The translations under genes were made by a program, and so were the position numbers. This document shows, one piece after another, positions 10,906 through 23,905 of a DNA stretch of 64,000 nucleotides (positions are counted from its first letter, which is position 1; each line of letters starts with the position of its first letter). Under the pieces are notes generated by a model. It was not told the DNA's origin. It worked only from the letters and a program-made list of their open reading frames with translations, and searched no databases. Origin of the DNA: Tragulus kanchil (lineage: Eukaryota; Chordata; Mammalia; Artiodactyla; Tragulidae); contig JAIOJX010000025.1 in NCBI GenBank assembly GCA_022376925.1, positions 188,108,801 to 188,172,800 on the forward strand, given 5' to 3'.

Positions 10906-13900
10906 CGGGCCGATGGAGTCCAGCCCCCGTCCGGGGTCGGGCAGCAGCGCGGGACGGTCAGGGTCAGCGTGCCACAGCCGGGGGCGCAGGGCTGTCCGGG
11001 GCCTCTGTCTCTCCCACGGGCCCCTGGCGGGGAGCGGGCGTGGGCTGCCCAGGCCAGGGGCATCTGGGACCTGGGTCTGTGGAGAGGAGCCTCTGCCCTT
11101 GGTTCCCAGTCTCTCGGGTCAGTGGGGGCCTGGCAGTGCGGGCAGCCCCAGGCAAGGGCCTGACAGGGTGAGGACTGCCCGCGCTCCCTGCTCCAGCTGG
11201 GTCGTTAAACCCCTTCTCCTGCGGGCGTCCCGGGCCTCCCGGGGCCTCCCGGGCCTTTGTCTCACTTTCTAAGACTCTGACAGGATCGGCTGGGTGGGGG
11301 CCCAGGAAGAGGGGGCCAGCCCACAGAGCCCCCGGCCCTGGTGCCGCCTCTGCCAGGGTGCCAGCCTAGAGCCACTCCCAGGATGCCTTCCTTGGGGGCT
11401 GGCACGGGCCAGGCCGGGCAGACGTCCCCCAAGCCCAGCCTGGGACGGATCCGCCCCGGCCGCACCCCCGGCCACCCCAGGGCTGTTCCCAGGCCGTGGC
11501 GGAGAGCCCCAGCCCCTCGCATTTGCCCACGCTCCGCTGAGGGTTGCTAGGCGCTGGGCAGGGGCGGGGGCGTGCGGCAGGCAAGGATCCGGGCAGGGGG
11601 CGGACGCCCAGGGACAAAGCCAGCCTGGGATTAAGTCATCTGCCCGTTGGCGCCACGCACGTCCCCCCCAGCCAACTGAGGGCCACTCTGGCCACACCCC
11701 GCGGCTACTGCAACCCACCGGCCCCTTCCTCCTGGCCGGGCTCACAGCCCCCACGTGGGCAGGGGTGTCTGCCCCGGCATGGAGCCGCTACGGCCCAGGC
11801 GCCCAGGCGCCCTCTCAGCTCCGCTGCTGTCCGCAGGTGACCGCAGCCAGGCCCCTCGGCCGTGGCGGAGAGCCCCCAGCCCGCGCCTGTCCTCCTGGCC
11901 GCTGACGGCCCCACTGCCCGTTCTCCGCGGTCCCCACCTACCCCTGACCCCCTTCTAGCCCCACATCCTGAGCTCTATTCAGAGCTGGGGGTGCTGCCAC
12001 CGGGCCCTTGGAACTGGCCAGTGTGGGTGGAGGGCCACGTCACTTGAGGGGAGGGAGTCGGGGTCCACGTGCCCCCAGTTGCCGTTTCTGCTGCTCCCAG
12101 TGCCTCCCCTCCCCCAGCCTATCCCCCGGGGCCTCCCCTCCGTGGGGCCTCCCCGGGGGCTGCTCTCTGTCCGCCCGCCTGAGAGGTGAGGGCTCCTAGT
12201 CTCTACCTACAGGCCCTTCTCTGCAGAGACCCCCGCTTGGAAGAGTCCAGCCTGGTGGGACCCTGGGTGGGCACCAGGGCAGAGGGGGCTCTCTGGGGAC
12301 CCAGGAAACTGTGAGTCAGCGTCCTCACTGCCTGCTCACCACTGGACACTCACCGCTGGGCGCTCACGGGGCACTGCCGCAGCGGGACCCGGGACTCCCC
12401 CACTTTGGTCGCCAGAGAGTAGGTGCCCCCAGGGGAGCTTTCCCTGTTGCAGAGCCCACTTGGAGTGGGGGGCTGTGGACCCTGCAGGCACCCCATCCTT
12501 AGAGTAGGCATGACGCCCTCTGGATGGCCAGGCTGGGTGCACCTGCGCCGGTGCCTCGGGGGCCAGGCCGCCCCGGATGGGTGGGATCTCCGCCCTGACT
12601 GAGCCTGGCTGCGGATGGGATTTCAGGATGGGGCGGGGACTTCCTGGGATTTGCTGTTAATCAGGGCCTTGGGCAGGGAAGTCCATGTGGGCCTCTGTCA
12701 CAGGTTATCTCTGCCTGGGGAAAGGGGCAGGGAGGGGCCCTGGGGCCAAGCTCAGGGGGCTGCTGGGGGGTGGGGCACCAAGGGCCGCAGGTCAGCCGTG
12801 CAGCCCTTCTTTCCCAGGCCTCGGCGCTCCCTGGGGGTGGGAAGGCTGGTGGTGGTGGGCCTGGAGGCCTGCCAGCCAGGAGGGGCCAGGTGCTCCCCTC
12901 ACCCCCCCAGGGAGAAACTCTGTGACGGGGGGATACGTGACCGTGGGGGCCCTTCCTGCTCCCGGTCCCATGCTTACGCAGCCGGGGGGGTGGCTAAGAC
13001 TCAGCTGCACCCCTGATCTCACTGGTACCCCACTTCCATCCCGGGACTCGTGGTCACTCTGGGCCCAGTCCCGACTCGGGCAGAGGTATGTTCTGGAGCC
13101 ATCCTCGGCCTCCGTCTCTTTTCCTGGCTCCATCTTGTGTGGGCTTGGGGTACAGGATGGCTGAGCAGAGCCTCCTCACCCCACCTCTGCGCCCGATTCC
13201 ACCGCATGTCCACCTGGCAGCCCCAAGGCGCCCCGCGGTCGGTCACGGGAGCTGGCAGCTCCCGCCCGGGCGCCCACCCCCCGGGGCTCTGAGTGCTCCC
13301 AGGGGAGATGGGGAGGGCGCCGTCGACAACCAGCGCCCACAAGATTCATTTGTGGGCCCACTTTCAAACTGCATCTCTCCTCTGCCTGGCACGGGCTCCT
13401 GGCTGGGGCGGGGGCACCAGGTTCCAGCCAGGTGGCGATGGTAGAGCTGGCGGAGGCCTGAGCCGGCCAGGGCGGTGGGGAGCTGAGGGAGCGGGGTGTG
13501 GCCGAGGCCGTCAGCCCTCGGTGTCTCCGGGGTGGCGGAGCGGGGTGGACCGGGGGTGCTGGCTCTCGAGGCCATCAGTGCCTGCTGCCGCTCCGTCCCT
13601 CCTGCTCAGGCCTCTCCCGCCTGGCCTTCCCACACCCCAGGCTGCAGCGCTGGGTGGAGGGGCCTGTGCTGCCCGCCTCATTCTGGCTGGAGCCTTCAGT
13701 GTGGTTCCCCCACCCCGTGGGCCCCCGGAGTCTGCTCAGGCCTGCCCCAGGGCTCCTCCACAGAGCGGGCTGTGTCCTTCCCCAGCCCCAGACTCCGCCG
13801 TTCCAAGGCAAGCCCTCCCTCAGCGTCTTCCTCGGGGTCTCAGACTCGCCTGTGTACACAGGGGCCCCCAGGCCTGCCCCCCGTGGACCCCGGGGCCCCC

Positions 13901-14870
13901 AGGCCTGTCCTGGGCCTGGCTCTCCCCACTTCCTCCTCACGCCTTCCACTCTGCACCCGAGTCTCCCCTGGCAGCTGCCATCTGCCTGCAGAAGCCCCCT
14001 GCCCACCTCCCTCCAAGGCGGAAGCTCTGGTTCGAAGCTGCCGGGAGCCCCGTGCAGGGCCAGCAGGTGTTCGTCAACCGGACAGATGGAACCAGGGAAC
14101 CCCTGATGGGCGACAGGTCCAGGGGGGGACGGGAGGGTGCCGAGCGTGGGGATGGCGGCCAGGGGAGCGGAGGGGGGAGCCTGGTGAGTCAGGAGGTCTG
14201 CGCGGCTACGCGGGGTGCAGGCAGCCGCGCACGCTGCCGGCGAGGAGACGGGAGCAGCCTGTGGGGGCACCGGGGGCGGGGGGACGGCGGCTGAATCCCA
14301 AGAGGATGACCGTGGAGACGGAAGCGTGTCTCCCCGAGTTCCGGCGCCGCACTGGGCGAGCGTGGTGCTCGGAGCTGCCAGGAAGGAAGCAGGAGTCCCT
14401 GGGAGACGGGCTTGGCCCGATCCACTCTTGTGTGGAAGGCATGGCCACGGCTCCGGCCCGGGCCGGCAGCGGCTGCGGGCACCGGCGTGGCTGGGTCCCG
14501 GGAAGGAAGCGCCAGAAGGCCGGAGCCCCCCGCCTGCCCTGTCCCCCACCCCGCCCCACCTCAGGAGGCGGGAGCTTTGGCCTCAGGAGTCTGGGCCCCC
14601 AGGATAGGCATCCCCCTGCTCCCTCATCTGGAGCAGACTTGGGACTGTCCGTGGGCAAGAAGGGTTGACCAGCACCATGCCTGCCTCAGTGGGCCCCGAG
14701 GACCCCCGTTGCGTCTGCGCCCAGCGGGCGCAAGGCTGAAGGATGAGGTCATGTCTGCTGCGGGGGCCCCGGGGCCTGGCAGCAGGCAGCAGGGCTGGGC
14801 CGGCCCAGCCTCGACCCTGCCAGCCTCTGCTCCCGCAGGTCATCCCGGGGTCGCTGGCACCGTTTCCTTG
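10906..14870. other. Intergenic GC-rich sequence, nothing recognised
   Basis: No gene, transposon or RNA recognised. It contains short C/G-rich near-repeats such as the CGGGCCTCCCGG run near 11230, and long but compositionally driven open frames. Confidence 0.5.
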
Positions 14871-17080
14871 GCCAGCCTCACCTGGCCTTCCCGGGTCCCC
14901 GGCCTCCTCACTGGGCAGTGGCAGCCTGGCCTGGGCCAAGGCTGTCCCTGCTGCTGGCTCTGGGGTGGCTTGTGAGGAGTCACGCCAGGCTGGGTCCCCT
15001 CCGGGGGCAGAAGGTGGAGGTCAGGGTGGCGCCTTCCCCGGGAGCAGGACCAGGGAGGCAAAGGCAGTCGCCAGGGTGCCAGGGTCCCAGGGGTGCAGCG
15101 AGCCCGCCACACCTTGGACCCTCTGGGAAGTACCCTCTGCCCGAGGCCCGTCGCGCAGGCAGGGCCGGGGGCGACCCACGGCACTGGCTTCAGGGGCCCT
15201 GGCTTGCCTCCCGCACAGGCTCCCTGGCTGCCACCGACGCCCTGGAGGCTGAGGGCTGTCCCCTCGCGCTCTCGGCCCGGCCACCGCCTGGTCGGAGCCC
15301 CTGGCCTCCAGGTCTGAACGCAGGTGAGGCTGGGATCCCCAAGCAGACGCAAGCAGACATAAAATCGCAGCCTTCAAGGCCCCTGGCTGCCCCGCCCACC
15401 CCCCAGTCAGCACGCGGCCAGCACGCGGCCGGTGGCTTCTCTGCCTGGGTGGGGTGCGGCCCGGGGGCAGGGAGCAGGGCTCCGGGACAGCCATGGCGGC
15501 CGTCTCTGTCTCTGCAGGGTGAGCCGGCGGGGCCAAGCGGGCAGATCTTGTTAGTGGCTGCCTTCCAAAGCCGCAGCACTGACTGCCTGGTGACCTCCCC
15601 GTCCACAGCCCGTCCTGTACGCGCTGCCCCGGGGGCCGGGTCTCTGTGGACAGGGGGAGCCAGGGCCTCCAACTGCCCATCGGTGCCTCGGGCCTCGCCT
15701 GGGCCCTGCCGGGTGCTTCCTCGCTTTCTGGGAGCTGGAGGGCGTTCAGCTCTGGGCTCAGGAGACGGCCTTTCCGGGGCCTCGGTGGCACCCACCCTGA
15801 CACCCTGGGTTCCTGCTGGCCCCCTCCGGGGCCTGGGCCAGCCACCCCCAGCTCCCAGCGTGGAAGGGCCCCAGGTCAGGGTGCTGGCCATCAGTGTCAG
15901 GCTTTGTGGCCCCGCAGGTCCAAGCCCCAACCTCCCCGTCCAGAATGGAACCATGCTGGCTCTGGGCGGTCCGGTCTCATTTGCCAGCCTCACCTGGCCT
16001 TCCCGGGTCCCCGGCCTCCTCACTGGGCAGTGGCAGCCTGGCCTGGGCCAAGGCTGTCCCTGCTGCTGGCTCTGGGGTGGCTTGTGAGGAGTCACGCCAG
16101 GCTGGGTCCCCTCCGGGGGCAGAAGGTGGAGGTCAGGGTGGCGCCTTCCCCGGGAGCAGGACCAGGGAGGCAAAGGCAGTCGCCAGGGTGCCAGGGTCCC
16201 AGGGGTGCAGCGAGCCCGCCACACCTTGGACCCTCTGGGAAGTACCCTCTGCCCGAGGCCCGTCGCGCAGGCAGGGCCGGGGGCGACCCACGGCACTGGC
16301 TTCAGGGGCCCTGGCTTGCCTCCCGCACAGGCTCCCTGGCTGCCACCGACGCCCTGGAGGCTGAGGGCTGTCCCCTCGCGCTCTCGGCCCGGCCACCGCC
16401 TGGTCGGAGCCCCTGGCCTCCAGGTCTGAACGCAGGTGAGGCTGGGATCCCCAAGCAGACGCAAGCAGACATAAAATCGCAGCCTTCAAGGCCCCTGGCT
16501 GCCCCGCCCACCCCCCAGTCAGCACGCGGCCGGTGGCTTCTCTGCCTGGGTGGGGTGCGGCCCGGGGGCAGGGAGCAGGGCTCCGGGACAGCCATGGCGG
16601 CCGTCTCTGTCTCTGCAGGGTGAGCCGGCGGGGCCAAGCGGGCAGATCTTGTTAGTGGCTGCCTTCCAAAGCCGCAGCACTGACTGCCTGGTGACCTCCC
16701 CGTCCACAGCCCGTCCTGTACGCGCTGCCCCGGGGGCCGGGTCTCTGTGGACAGGGGGAGCCAGGGCCTCCAACTGCCCATCGGTGCCTCGGGCCTCGCC
16801 TGGGCCCTGCCGGGTGCTTCCTCGCTTTCTGGGAGCTGGAGGGCGTTCAGCTCTGGGCTCAGGAGACGGCCTTTCCGGGGCCTCGGTGGCACCCACCCTG
16901 ACACCCTGGGTTCCTGCTGGCCCCCTCCGGGGCCTGGGCCAGCCACCCCCAGCTCCCAGCGTGGAAGGGCCCCAGGTCAGGGTGCTGGCCATCAGTGTCA
17001 GGCTTTGTGGCCCCGCAGGTCCAAGCCCCAACCTCCCCGTCCGCAGAATGGAAACCATGACCAGTGACGACGGCTCCCAT
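14871..17080. repeat. Tandem direct repeat 4, unit about 1112 bp
   Basis: 14871-15982 and 15983 onward. The left copy carries an extra 12 bases near 15420, and its last about 40 bases (15943-15982) are a corrupted version of 17040-17075. The right copy overlaps the start of repeat 5. Confidence 0.95.
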
Positions 17081-19316
17081 CGGGCAGCGAGCCCTGGGCC
17101 CCAAGGACCCCGTCACCCTGGAGGGCCCCGGCCCTCCCCTGCCCTTCCCCAGGGCCAGCGCAGAGTGGCTGTCAACGGGGCTCCCATCTGGAAACGATTG
17201 TGCTCGTGGCCCTCAAAGATATAATTAAAATATATTGGGTTTTTATGCTCCTTCCTTGGCTGGGGAGGAATCCAGGCTGGTTATGAAACCGGATCACTCT
17301 GACGTGGGGTGAGCATCCATCAGACTGCAGCGGGCTGCCTCCACGCCACGTCCGCGCAGACGGGAGCGTCCCAGCTGCCCGGCCGGGGCTGCGCCGGCCC
17401 CGCCCCTGTCCGCCCCGCGGACTCCCGTCCAAGCCAGGGCATCTCCTGCTCCGGCGGCGCCCAGGCCCCAGGTGCGAGGATGGCCTGCTGCGTCGCGGGC
17501 GGGAGCGCCCGCGTCTGTCCGGGCCCCCTTCTCCCGGAAGCGCCCCTTCCCTCCGCCGCCGCCTTCTCCAGGCCCCTCCCGAGAAGGCCCCTCTGGCTGG
17601 TGACCCCTTGCAGGAGGGAGATCTTCTCCCCCAAGCAGCCCACCCAGGAGGTTCAAGGGCATCCTGGCCCCCAAGGAGGGGGCTGTGGCCAAGGAAGAAT
17701 TTGGGGTGACAGGGTGCCTCCGCGCTGTGGCGGTCCGGCTGAGGCCAACCCCTCCTCCGGCCCAGGTGCCTCTACCAGACCACAGGCGGCTCCAGGGGTC
17801 CGGGGCCTGAGACCTGTCCAGCGAAGTCTCCAGAAATGGGGCTCCTGCTGGCGGAGCCCGCGGGCCGGGTGTGCTGGGGGCCTGGCTGGAGGCGCTTTCT
17901 CCTCCGGGGCGCCCGCCCCGCCCCTCCCTCGGGCTAGTCCCTGCAGGGGTGCGAGGCGCCACAGGTCCTGTCTCTACCCGCCTGTCCTAGGCTCTGCCAT
18001 CCCAGCCCCTGGACGGGAAGGAGCAGCTTGCCCCCGCCAACCCTGGCCCCCATTTTAGCCCCAGAGTGAGTCACAAGCTCTGGTCGGATTGTGCCCCCTG
18101 CCCTCCCACCCTGAGGCTCTTCTGTCGGGAGGGCCCCCCCAGCCCCTCCCAGCGTGGAAGGGCCCCAGGTCAGGGTGCTGGCCATCAGTGTCAGGCTTTG
18201 TGGCCCCAGGTCCAAGCCCCAACCTCCCGTCCGCAGAATGGAAACCATGACCAGTGACGACGGCTCCCATCGGGCAGCGAGCCCTGGGCCCCAAGGACCC
18301 GTCACCCTGGAGGGCCCCGGCCCTCCCTGCCCTTCCCAGGGCCAGCGCAGAGTGGCTGTCAACGGGGCTCCCATCTGGAAACGATTGTGCTCGTGGCCCT
18401 CAAAGATATAATTAAAATATATTGGGTTTTTATGCTCCTTCCTTGGCTGGGGAGGAATCCAGGCTGGTTATGAAACCGGATCACTCTGACGTGGGGTGAG
18501 CATCCATCAGACTGCAGCGGGCTGCCTCCACGCCACGTCCGCGCAGACGGGAGCGTCCCAGCTGCCCGGCCGGGGCTGCGCCGGCCCCGCCCCTGTCCGC
18601 CCCGCGGACTCCCGTCCAAGCCATGGCAGCGCCTGCGCCGGCGGCGCGCAGGCCCCAGGTGGGAGGATGGCCTGCTGCGTCATGGGCGGAGCGCCTGCGT
18701 CTGTCCGGGCCCCTTCTCCCGGAAGCGCCCTTCCCTCCGCCGCCGCCTTATCCAGCCCCCTCCCGAGAAGGCCCCTCTGGCTGGTGACCCCTTGCAGGAG
18801 GGAGATCTTCTCCCCCAAGCAGCCCACCCAGGAGGTTCAAGGGCATCCTGGCCCCCAAGGAGGGGGCTGTGGCCAAGGAAGAATTTGGGGTGACAGGGTG
18901 CCTCCGCGCTGTGGCGGTCCGGCTGAGGCCAACCCCTCCTCCGGCCCAGGTGCCTCTACCAGACCACAGGCGGCTCCAGGGGTCCGGGGCCTGAGACCTG
19001 TCCAGCGAAGTCTCCAGAAATGGGGCTCCTGCTGGCGGAGCCCGCGGGCCGGGTGTGCTGGGGGCCTGGCTGGAGGCGCTTTCTCCTCCGGGGCGCCCGC
19101 CCCGCCCCTCCCTCGGGCTAGTCCCTGCAGGGGTGCGAGGCGCCACAGGTCCTGTCTCTACCCGCCTGTCCTAGGCTCTGCCATCCCAGCCCCTGGACGG
19201 GAAGGAGCAGCTTGCCCCCGCCAACCCTGGCCCCCATTTTAGCCCCAGAGTGAGTCACAAGCTCTGGTCGGATTGTGCCCCCTGCCCTCCCACCCTGAGG
19301 CTCTTCTGTCGGGAGG
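16953..19316. repeat. Tandem direct repeat 5, unit about 1.19 kb
   Basis: 16953-18133 and about 18146-19316. Unlike most others, here the right copy is the noisy one, with shortened C-runs near 18200-18330 and substitutions near 18620-18760. Both copies contain the AT-rich island described at 17205-17310. Confidence 0.95.
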
Positions 19317-21472
19317 AAACCCAGGGCCGGCTGGATGCGGGCAGGACATGTGGTCTGCCCACGTTTGGCTGGGCAGTGCCCCGGCCCTTTACTCGGGCCG
19401 TGGAGGTCAGGGACCCTCCGTCGCTCGCTTGGATCTCACTCCTGCCACACCTCCTGAGCCCCTCCAGAGCCCAGGACCTCGGCCCAGGGTCCCAGCTGCC
19501 CTCCCAGCGTCTCCCGTGGCCAGCCCGGCGCTCACCGTCTCAGCCACCCACCTGCCGGGAAGCCTCCTTCCCTGGAAAGGGGGGCTGCTGGGGGCTCATG
19601 AGCAGGAAGGACTCAAGGAAGGGGCTCCTCCGAGAATCCCAGCCCCAGGGAGTGAGGGTGCCGTGCGCGAGAGCAGGTGCAGCCGGCCCACCCGCCCTCG
19701 TCCCTGCCGCCGCCGCTGCTCTGGGGAGCCCTGTGAGCAGACGGAGGTCAGGAGCCTGGAGACGGTGTGAGGAGGGGTCCAGAGCCCGGCCTGAGGGCAC
19801 AGCTGGCGGAGAAGCCGGGCCCCAGCACTCCACTTCTGCCTCCTGCTCGGCCCCAGCTCAGCCCCGTGTGTCCTTGTCTCCCCCTGCCCCCCAGTCTGGC
19901 CTCGAACAAGGCCCGAGGCACTTCCTCCCGGAAGCCGTCTGTCTTGGCTGCCCCTGGCCAGGGAGGGTGTGTCGGGTCTCTGGTGGGGCACCTGGGGCCA
20001 GACAAGCCTGGGCTGGGGCGAGGGCACATTCCTGCTTTCCGAGCCTCTGGGGAGGGGGTTCCCAGAAGAGTGAGCAGGCCTGGCCAGCCGCCCGCGGGGA
20101 GAGCCCCTGGCGCTTCCTGTTTGGCAAGAGGGCACATGGCAACAACAGTCCCGTAAGTGCCGCCTCCCCTCTGGGATCCGGACCAGACAAGGCCAGCCCC
20201 CGGCCCGCAGTCGCCTGCCCCGGCCCTGCTGCCCCCTAGCTTGTGTGGCGCCCCGCCCACCGTGCCCGTCGCCGCCCCGCCGGCCTCGGCTCCCCGGCTG
20301 GGCCAGCTTGGCTGTCTCCATCCCTCTGTGTAACCCTGGCAAGGAGCAGCTTGCCCCCGCCAACCCTGGCCCCCATTTTAGCCCCAGAGTGAGTCACAAG
20401 CTCTGGTCGGATTGTGCCCCCTGCCCTCCCACCCTGAGGCTCTTCTGTCGGGAGGAAACCCAGGGCCGGCTGGATGCGGGCAGGACATGTGGTCTGCCCA
20501 CGTTTGGCTGGGCAGTGCCCCGGCCCTTTACTCGGGCCGTGGAGGTCAGGGACCCTCCGTCGCTCGCTTGGATCTCACTCCTGCCACACCTCCTGAGCCC
20601 CTCCAGAGCCCAGGACCTCGGCCCAGGGTCCCAGCTGCCCTCCCAGCGTCTCCCGTGGCCAGCCCGGCGCTCACCGTCTCAGCCACCCACCTGCCGGGAA
20701 GCCTCCTTCCCTGGAAAGGGGGGCTGCTGGGGGCTCATGAGCAGGAAGGACTCAAGGAAGGGGCTCCTCCGAGAATCCCAGCCCCAGGGAGTGAGGGTGC
20801 CGTGCGCGAGAGCAGGTGCAGCCGGCCCACCCGCCCTCGTCCCTGCCGCCGCCGCTGCTCTGGGGAGCCCTGTGAGCAGACGGAGGTCAGGAGCCTGGAG
20901 ACGGTGTGAGGAGGGGTCCAGAGCCCGGCCTGAGGGCACAGCTGGCGGAGAAGCCGGGCCCCAGCACTCCACTTCTGCCTCCTGCTCGGCCCCAGCTCAG
21001 CCCCGTGTGTCCTTGTCTCCCCCTGCCCCCCAGTCTGGCCTCGAACAAGGCCCGAGGCACTTCCTCCCGGAAGCCGTCTGTCTTGGCTGCCCCTGGCCAG
21101 GGAGGGTGTGTCGGGTCTCTGGTGGGGCACCTGGGGCCAGACAAGCCTGGGCTGGGGCGAGGGCACATTCCTGCTTTCCGAGCCTCTGGGGAGGGGGTTC
21201 CCAGAAGAGTGAGCAGGCCTGGCCAGCCGCCCGCGGGGAGAGCCCCTGGCGCTTCCTGTTTGGCAAGAGGGCACATGGCAACAACAGTCCCGTAAGTGCC
21301 GCCTCCCCTCTGGGATCCGGACCAGACAAGGCCAGCCCCCGGCCCGCAGTCGCCTGCCCCGGCCCTGCTGCCCCCTAGCTTGTGTGGCGCCCCGCCCACC
21401 GTGCCCGTCGCCGCCCCGCCGGCCTCGGCTCCCCGGCTGGGCCAGCTTGGCTGTCTCCATCCCTCTGTGTGA
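19202..21472. repeat. Tandem direct repeat 6, unit about 1139 bp
   Basis: 19202-20340 and 20341-21472. Its first about 115 bases are also the tail of repeat 5, so the block starting AAGGAGCAGC is present three times (18018, 19202, 20341). Confidence 0.95.
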
Positions 21473-23222
21473 GGACGCGTGGGCTCAGAACCCCTCCAGG
21501 AAGCAGAGGAGGGTGGGTGATAAGGGCAGGGTGGGGACATGGCCGTGGGACCTCGGGCAAGTCTCGTCGCCTGTGGGGTGGGGTCCTGCGGCCCGCCCTG
21601 CGAGGGGGATGAGATCACGCTCCTGGCAGGCAAGCCAGCACCTGGCGTGGGGAGCGCTCCCCAGGAGGCGGCGTGGTGGGCACGTCGGGGCGGGCGCACA
21701 CCGGGCTGCACTTGCCTGGCCTGGCGGCCCGAGGGCCGGGCGCAGCCACCCCGGGGGACACCAGGAGCCTCTGAGCAGGGACGGGCAGGGCTTCAGATGC
21801 CGCCTTTAGGAGAGAGGACCCTGCCTGGCCCTCCACTCCTCCAGGAAGCCCCCTAGATAGCAGGCCAGCCCGCAGTGGGGCCCTCTCCGAGGAGGAGGGA
21901 GTGGCTGGCCTGATCCAGAAGTCCGGGCCTCTTGAGCAGCGCGGGGTGGCCGGGCCTGGGTGCAGCTCTGGAGGCAGCCTGCCCGTCCCTCCCCCTGCTC
22001 CCCCTGCCCGTCCCTCCCCCTGCTCCCCTGCAGGGATAGGAAGCCCCTGGCCTGCCTCCCAAGGGTCGTGCCATGATGTTGGAGGTTGGGGGGTCAGGAG
22101 ACCTTTCCTTCTGTCCTTGCCAGGTCCTCCAGATGCTGGCACGGGGGCGGGGGGGCACGACTGAGAGCAGCCCCCACTCCGTGTTCCCACCTTAGCCAGA
22201 GGAGCTGAGCAAGAAGGCCTGAGCCTCTAGGCAGAGGAAGCAAGCAAGCCGAGCTGTGGAATGGAGGGGCTGAGACCAGGCACGGCCCCTGGTGGGACCG
22301 GCTGGTGGGGATGGGCAGGCTGGAGGATGCCTGCCCTCCTGGCTCAGCTCCGGGGTGAGCTGCCCAAGGGCTGCCCACAGGACGCGGGCTCTGGGCTGGC
22401 CGGCCGTGTGTGTCTGATTCCTCGGTGCTGCGCCCCGCCGAGCTTGGGCAAGAGGCGCCCCCTCCAAGGGGCAGGAGGACCTATGCCCGGCCCCAGCCCT
22501 GCCGTGGGGCTGGGCCCTGGTGGGAGGCTGCCTTCCAGGCCCAAAGGAGTCTGTGGATCACTGGCCAGTGACCTCCCGTGGCTCAGAGAGGGCGGGGGCC
22601 CGCCTCGGTTCCAGCAGGGATGGCGCCCCGCCAGCCCAGCCGCTCTCTGGGGCACGCACGGCCCTGCCCAGGGGGAGCCGCTGAGCCAGCCAGCCTGCAC
22701 CCTGGGGTTGAGCCTCGCGGGTCCTGGGCCGGTCCCTCCCTGGGTGGTAGTAAGCCAACCCTGATCCCTCTTCGACGCTGCCAGCTGCCTTCGACACCCC
22801 AGGGACCCTCTGCCCAGCTGGCCGGCGTGGAGAGCGAGCACCCCCAGACCCGTCTGTCCCCACTGACCCCAGGGCCTGCAAGAGTGCTTGGATCAGGGAA
22901 GGTGCTCAGCACGTTGGGGATAAAGCAACAAGTGGCCGAGAGTGCGGAGCCGTCTTTGGCTCTCAGGGGCCCCTTGCAGACTGCTGGGGATCGTGGGCTC
23001 CGGGGCTCAGGAGCCTGGATGGGGTCTGCCCGGAGCTCGCGGACCCTGCCCCCCTCCTCCCAGAACCACTGCTGTCCCCGGGAACGCAGCCCTGGGCCCT
23101 GGGAGGGGCAGGCGTGGCCTCGCTCCGGGTCAGGGTGGACAGACAGGAGCCCTGGAGCCCCTCTTCTGAGGTGCCTGCAGCCTGGAGTCCAAACCCCTCA
23201 GGTCCGCCCCACACCGGGCCCT
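21473..23222. other. Intergenic GC-rich sequence
   Basis: No gene seen. 21985-22030 has a short tandem of CCCTCCCCCTGCTCCCCTGC-like units. The rest is unique. Confidence 0.5.
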
Positions 23223-23630
23223 TGTGATAGAGGCAGAGTAGAATAGGTGGGCGGCTGTAGAGTCCTAGTAGGGGACGGTAGGTAGAAGGGAGACACCTGA
23301 GAAAGGCTGGCAGAGTTGACGATAACTCAGCAGAGCTGCTCCTTGTTCAGAAAGCAGGCTCGACTGGGTATAAACAGCTGAGGAAGGAGGAGCTGGCGAA
23401 GAAGCAACCAATGATGGATGTCCTGCATCTGCGTCTACTCGAGGGGGGCGGTCTTCTACCATCCTGTATATATGGCTGCCCACTCAGTTGAAGGAGAGCA
23501 GAGCAGAGCTTTCCCGCCTGACCGCCCGCACCTCTTACAAGTACCCTATCCTAATAGATCCTCTTCTTGCCTATCACTCTGCCTCTCGCTGAATTCCTTC
23601 TGCGTTGAGGCACGAAGAGCCTGAGCCTCA
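23223..23630 (+). mobile_element. Probable solitary retroviral LTR
   Basis: Begins TGTGATAGAGGCAG and ends CTCA, with a CCAAT box (23410-23414) and a TATATATGG box (about 23466) placed as in an LTR U3 region. It is followed at once by TGGGTCCAGAC, a plausible primer-binding-site start. No gag, pol or env sequence and no second LTR follow. The family is not identified. Confidence 0.55.
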
Positions 23631-23647
23631 GTGGGTCCAGACGTTGG

Positions 23648-23905
23648 GTGAGTGCTGGAGTAAGTCCCGGCCGCGTGGGTTCGAGTCCCAGACAGGGTTT
23701 TGGCCAGAATTGAGTCCTGACTACATGGATTCACGTCCCAATCAGGGTTTTGGCTGGGGTTAAGCCTTAGTCGTGTGGGTTTGAGTCCCAAACCAGGTTT
23801 TGGCTAGGTTCAAGCCCCAGTCATGTGGGTTCAAGTCCCAAACAGGGTTTTGGCTGGAATTCAAGCTCCAGCCACGTGGCTTCAAGTCCCAAGCAGGGTT
23901 CGATC
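23648..23905 (+). repeat. Five-copy 50-bp tandem repeat with box-B-like motif, after the LTR
   Basis: Five units about 50 bp apart, each with a core such as GTGGGTTCGAGTCCCA followed by CAGGGTTTTGGC (cores near 23675, 23725, 23775, 23825 and 23876). The first core contains GGTTCGAGTCC, a perfect pol III box B / tRNA T-arm consensus. Other units differ by 1-3 bases. Confidence 0.8.

Noticed and set aside
23675..23905. tRNA genes, suggested by box-B-like motifs
   Set aside because: No box A, acceptor pairing or anticodon arm accompanies the 50-bp units.
23648..23905. A CRISPR-like repeat array
   Set aside because: Units are contiguous degenerate 50-bp repeats with no distinct spacers, in a mammalian genome.
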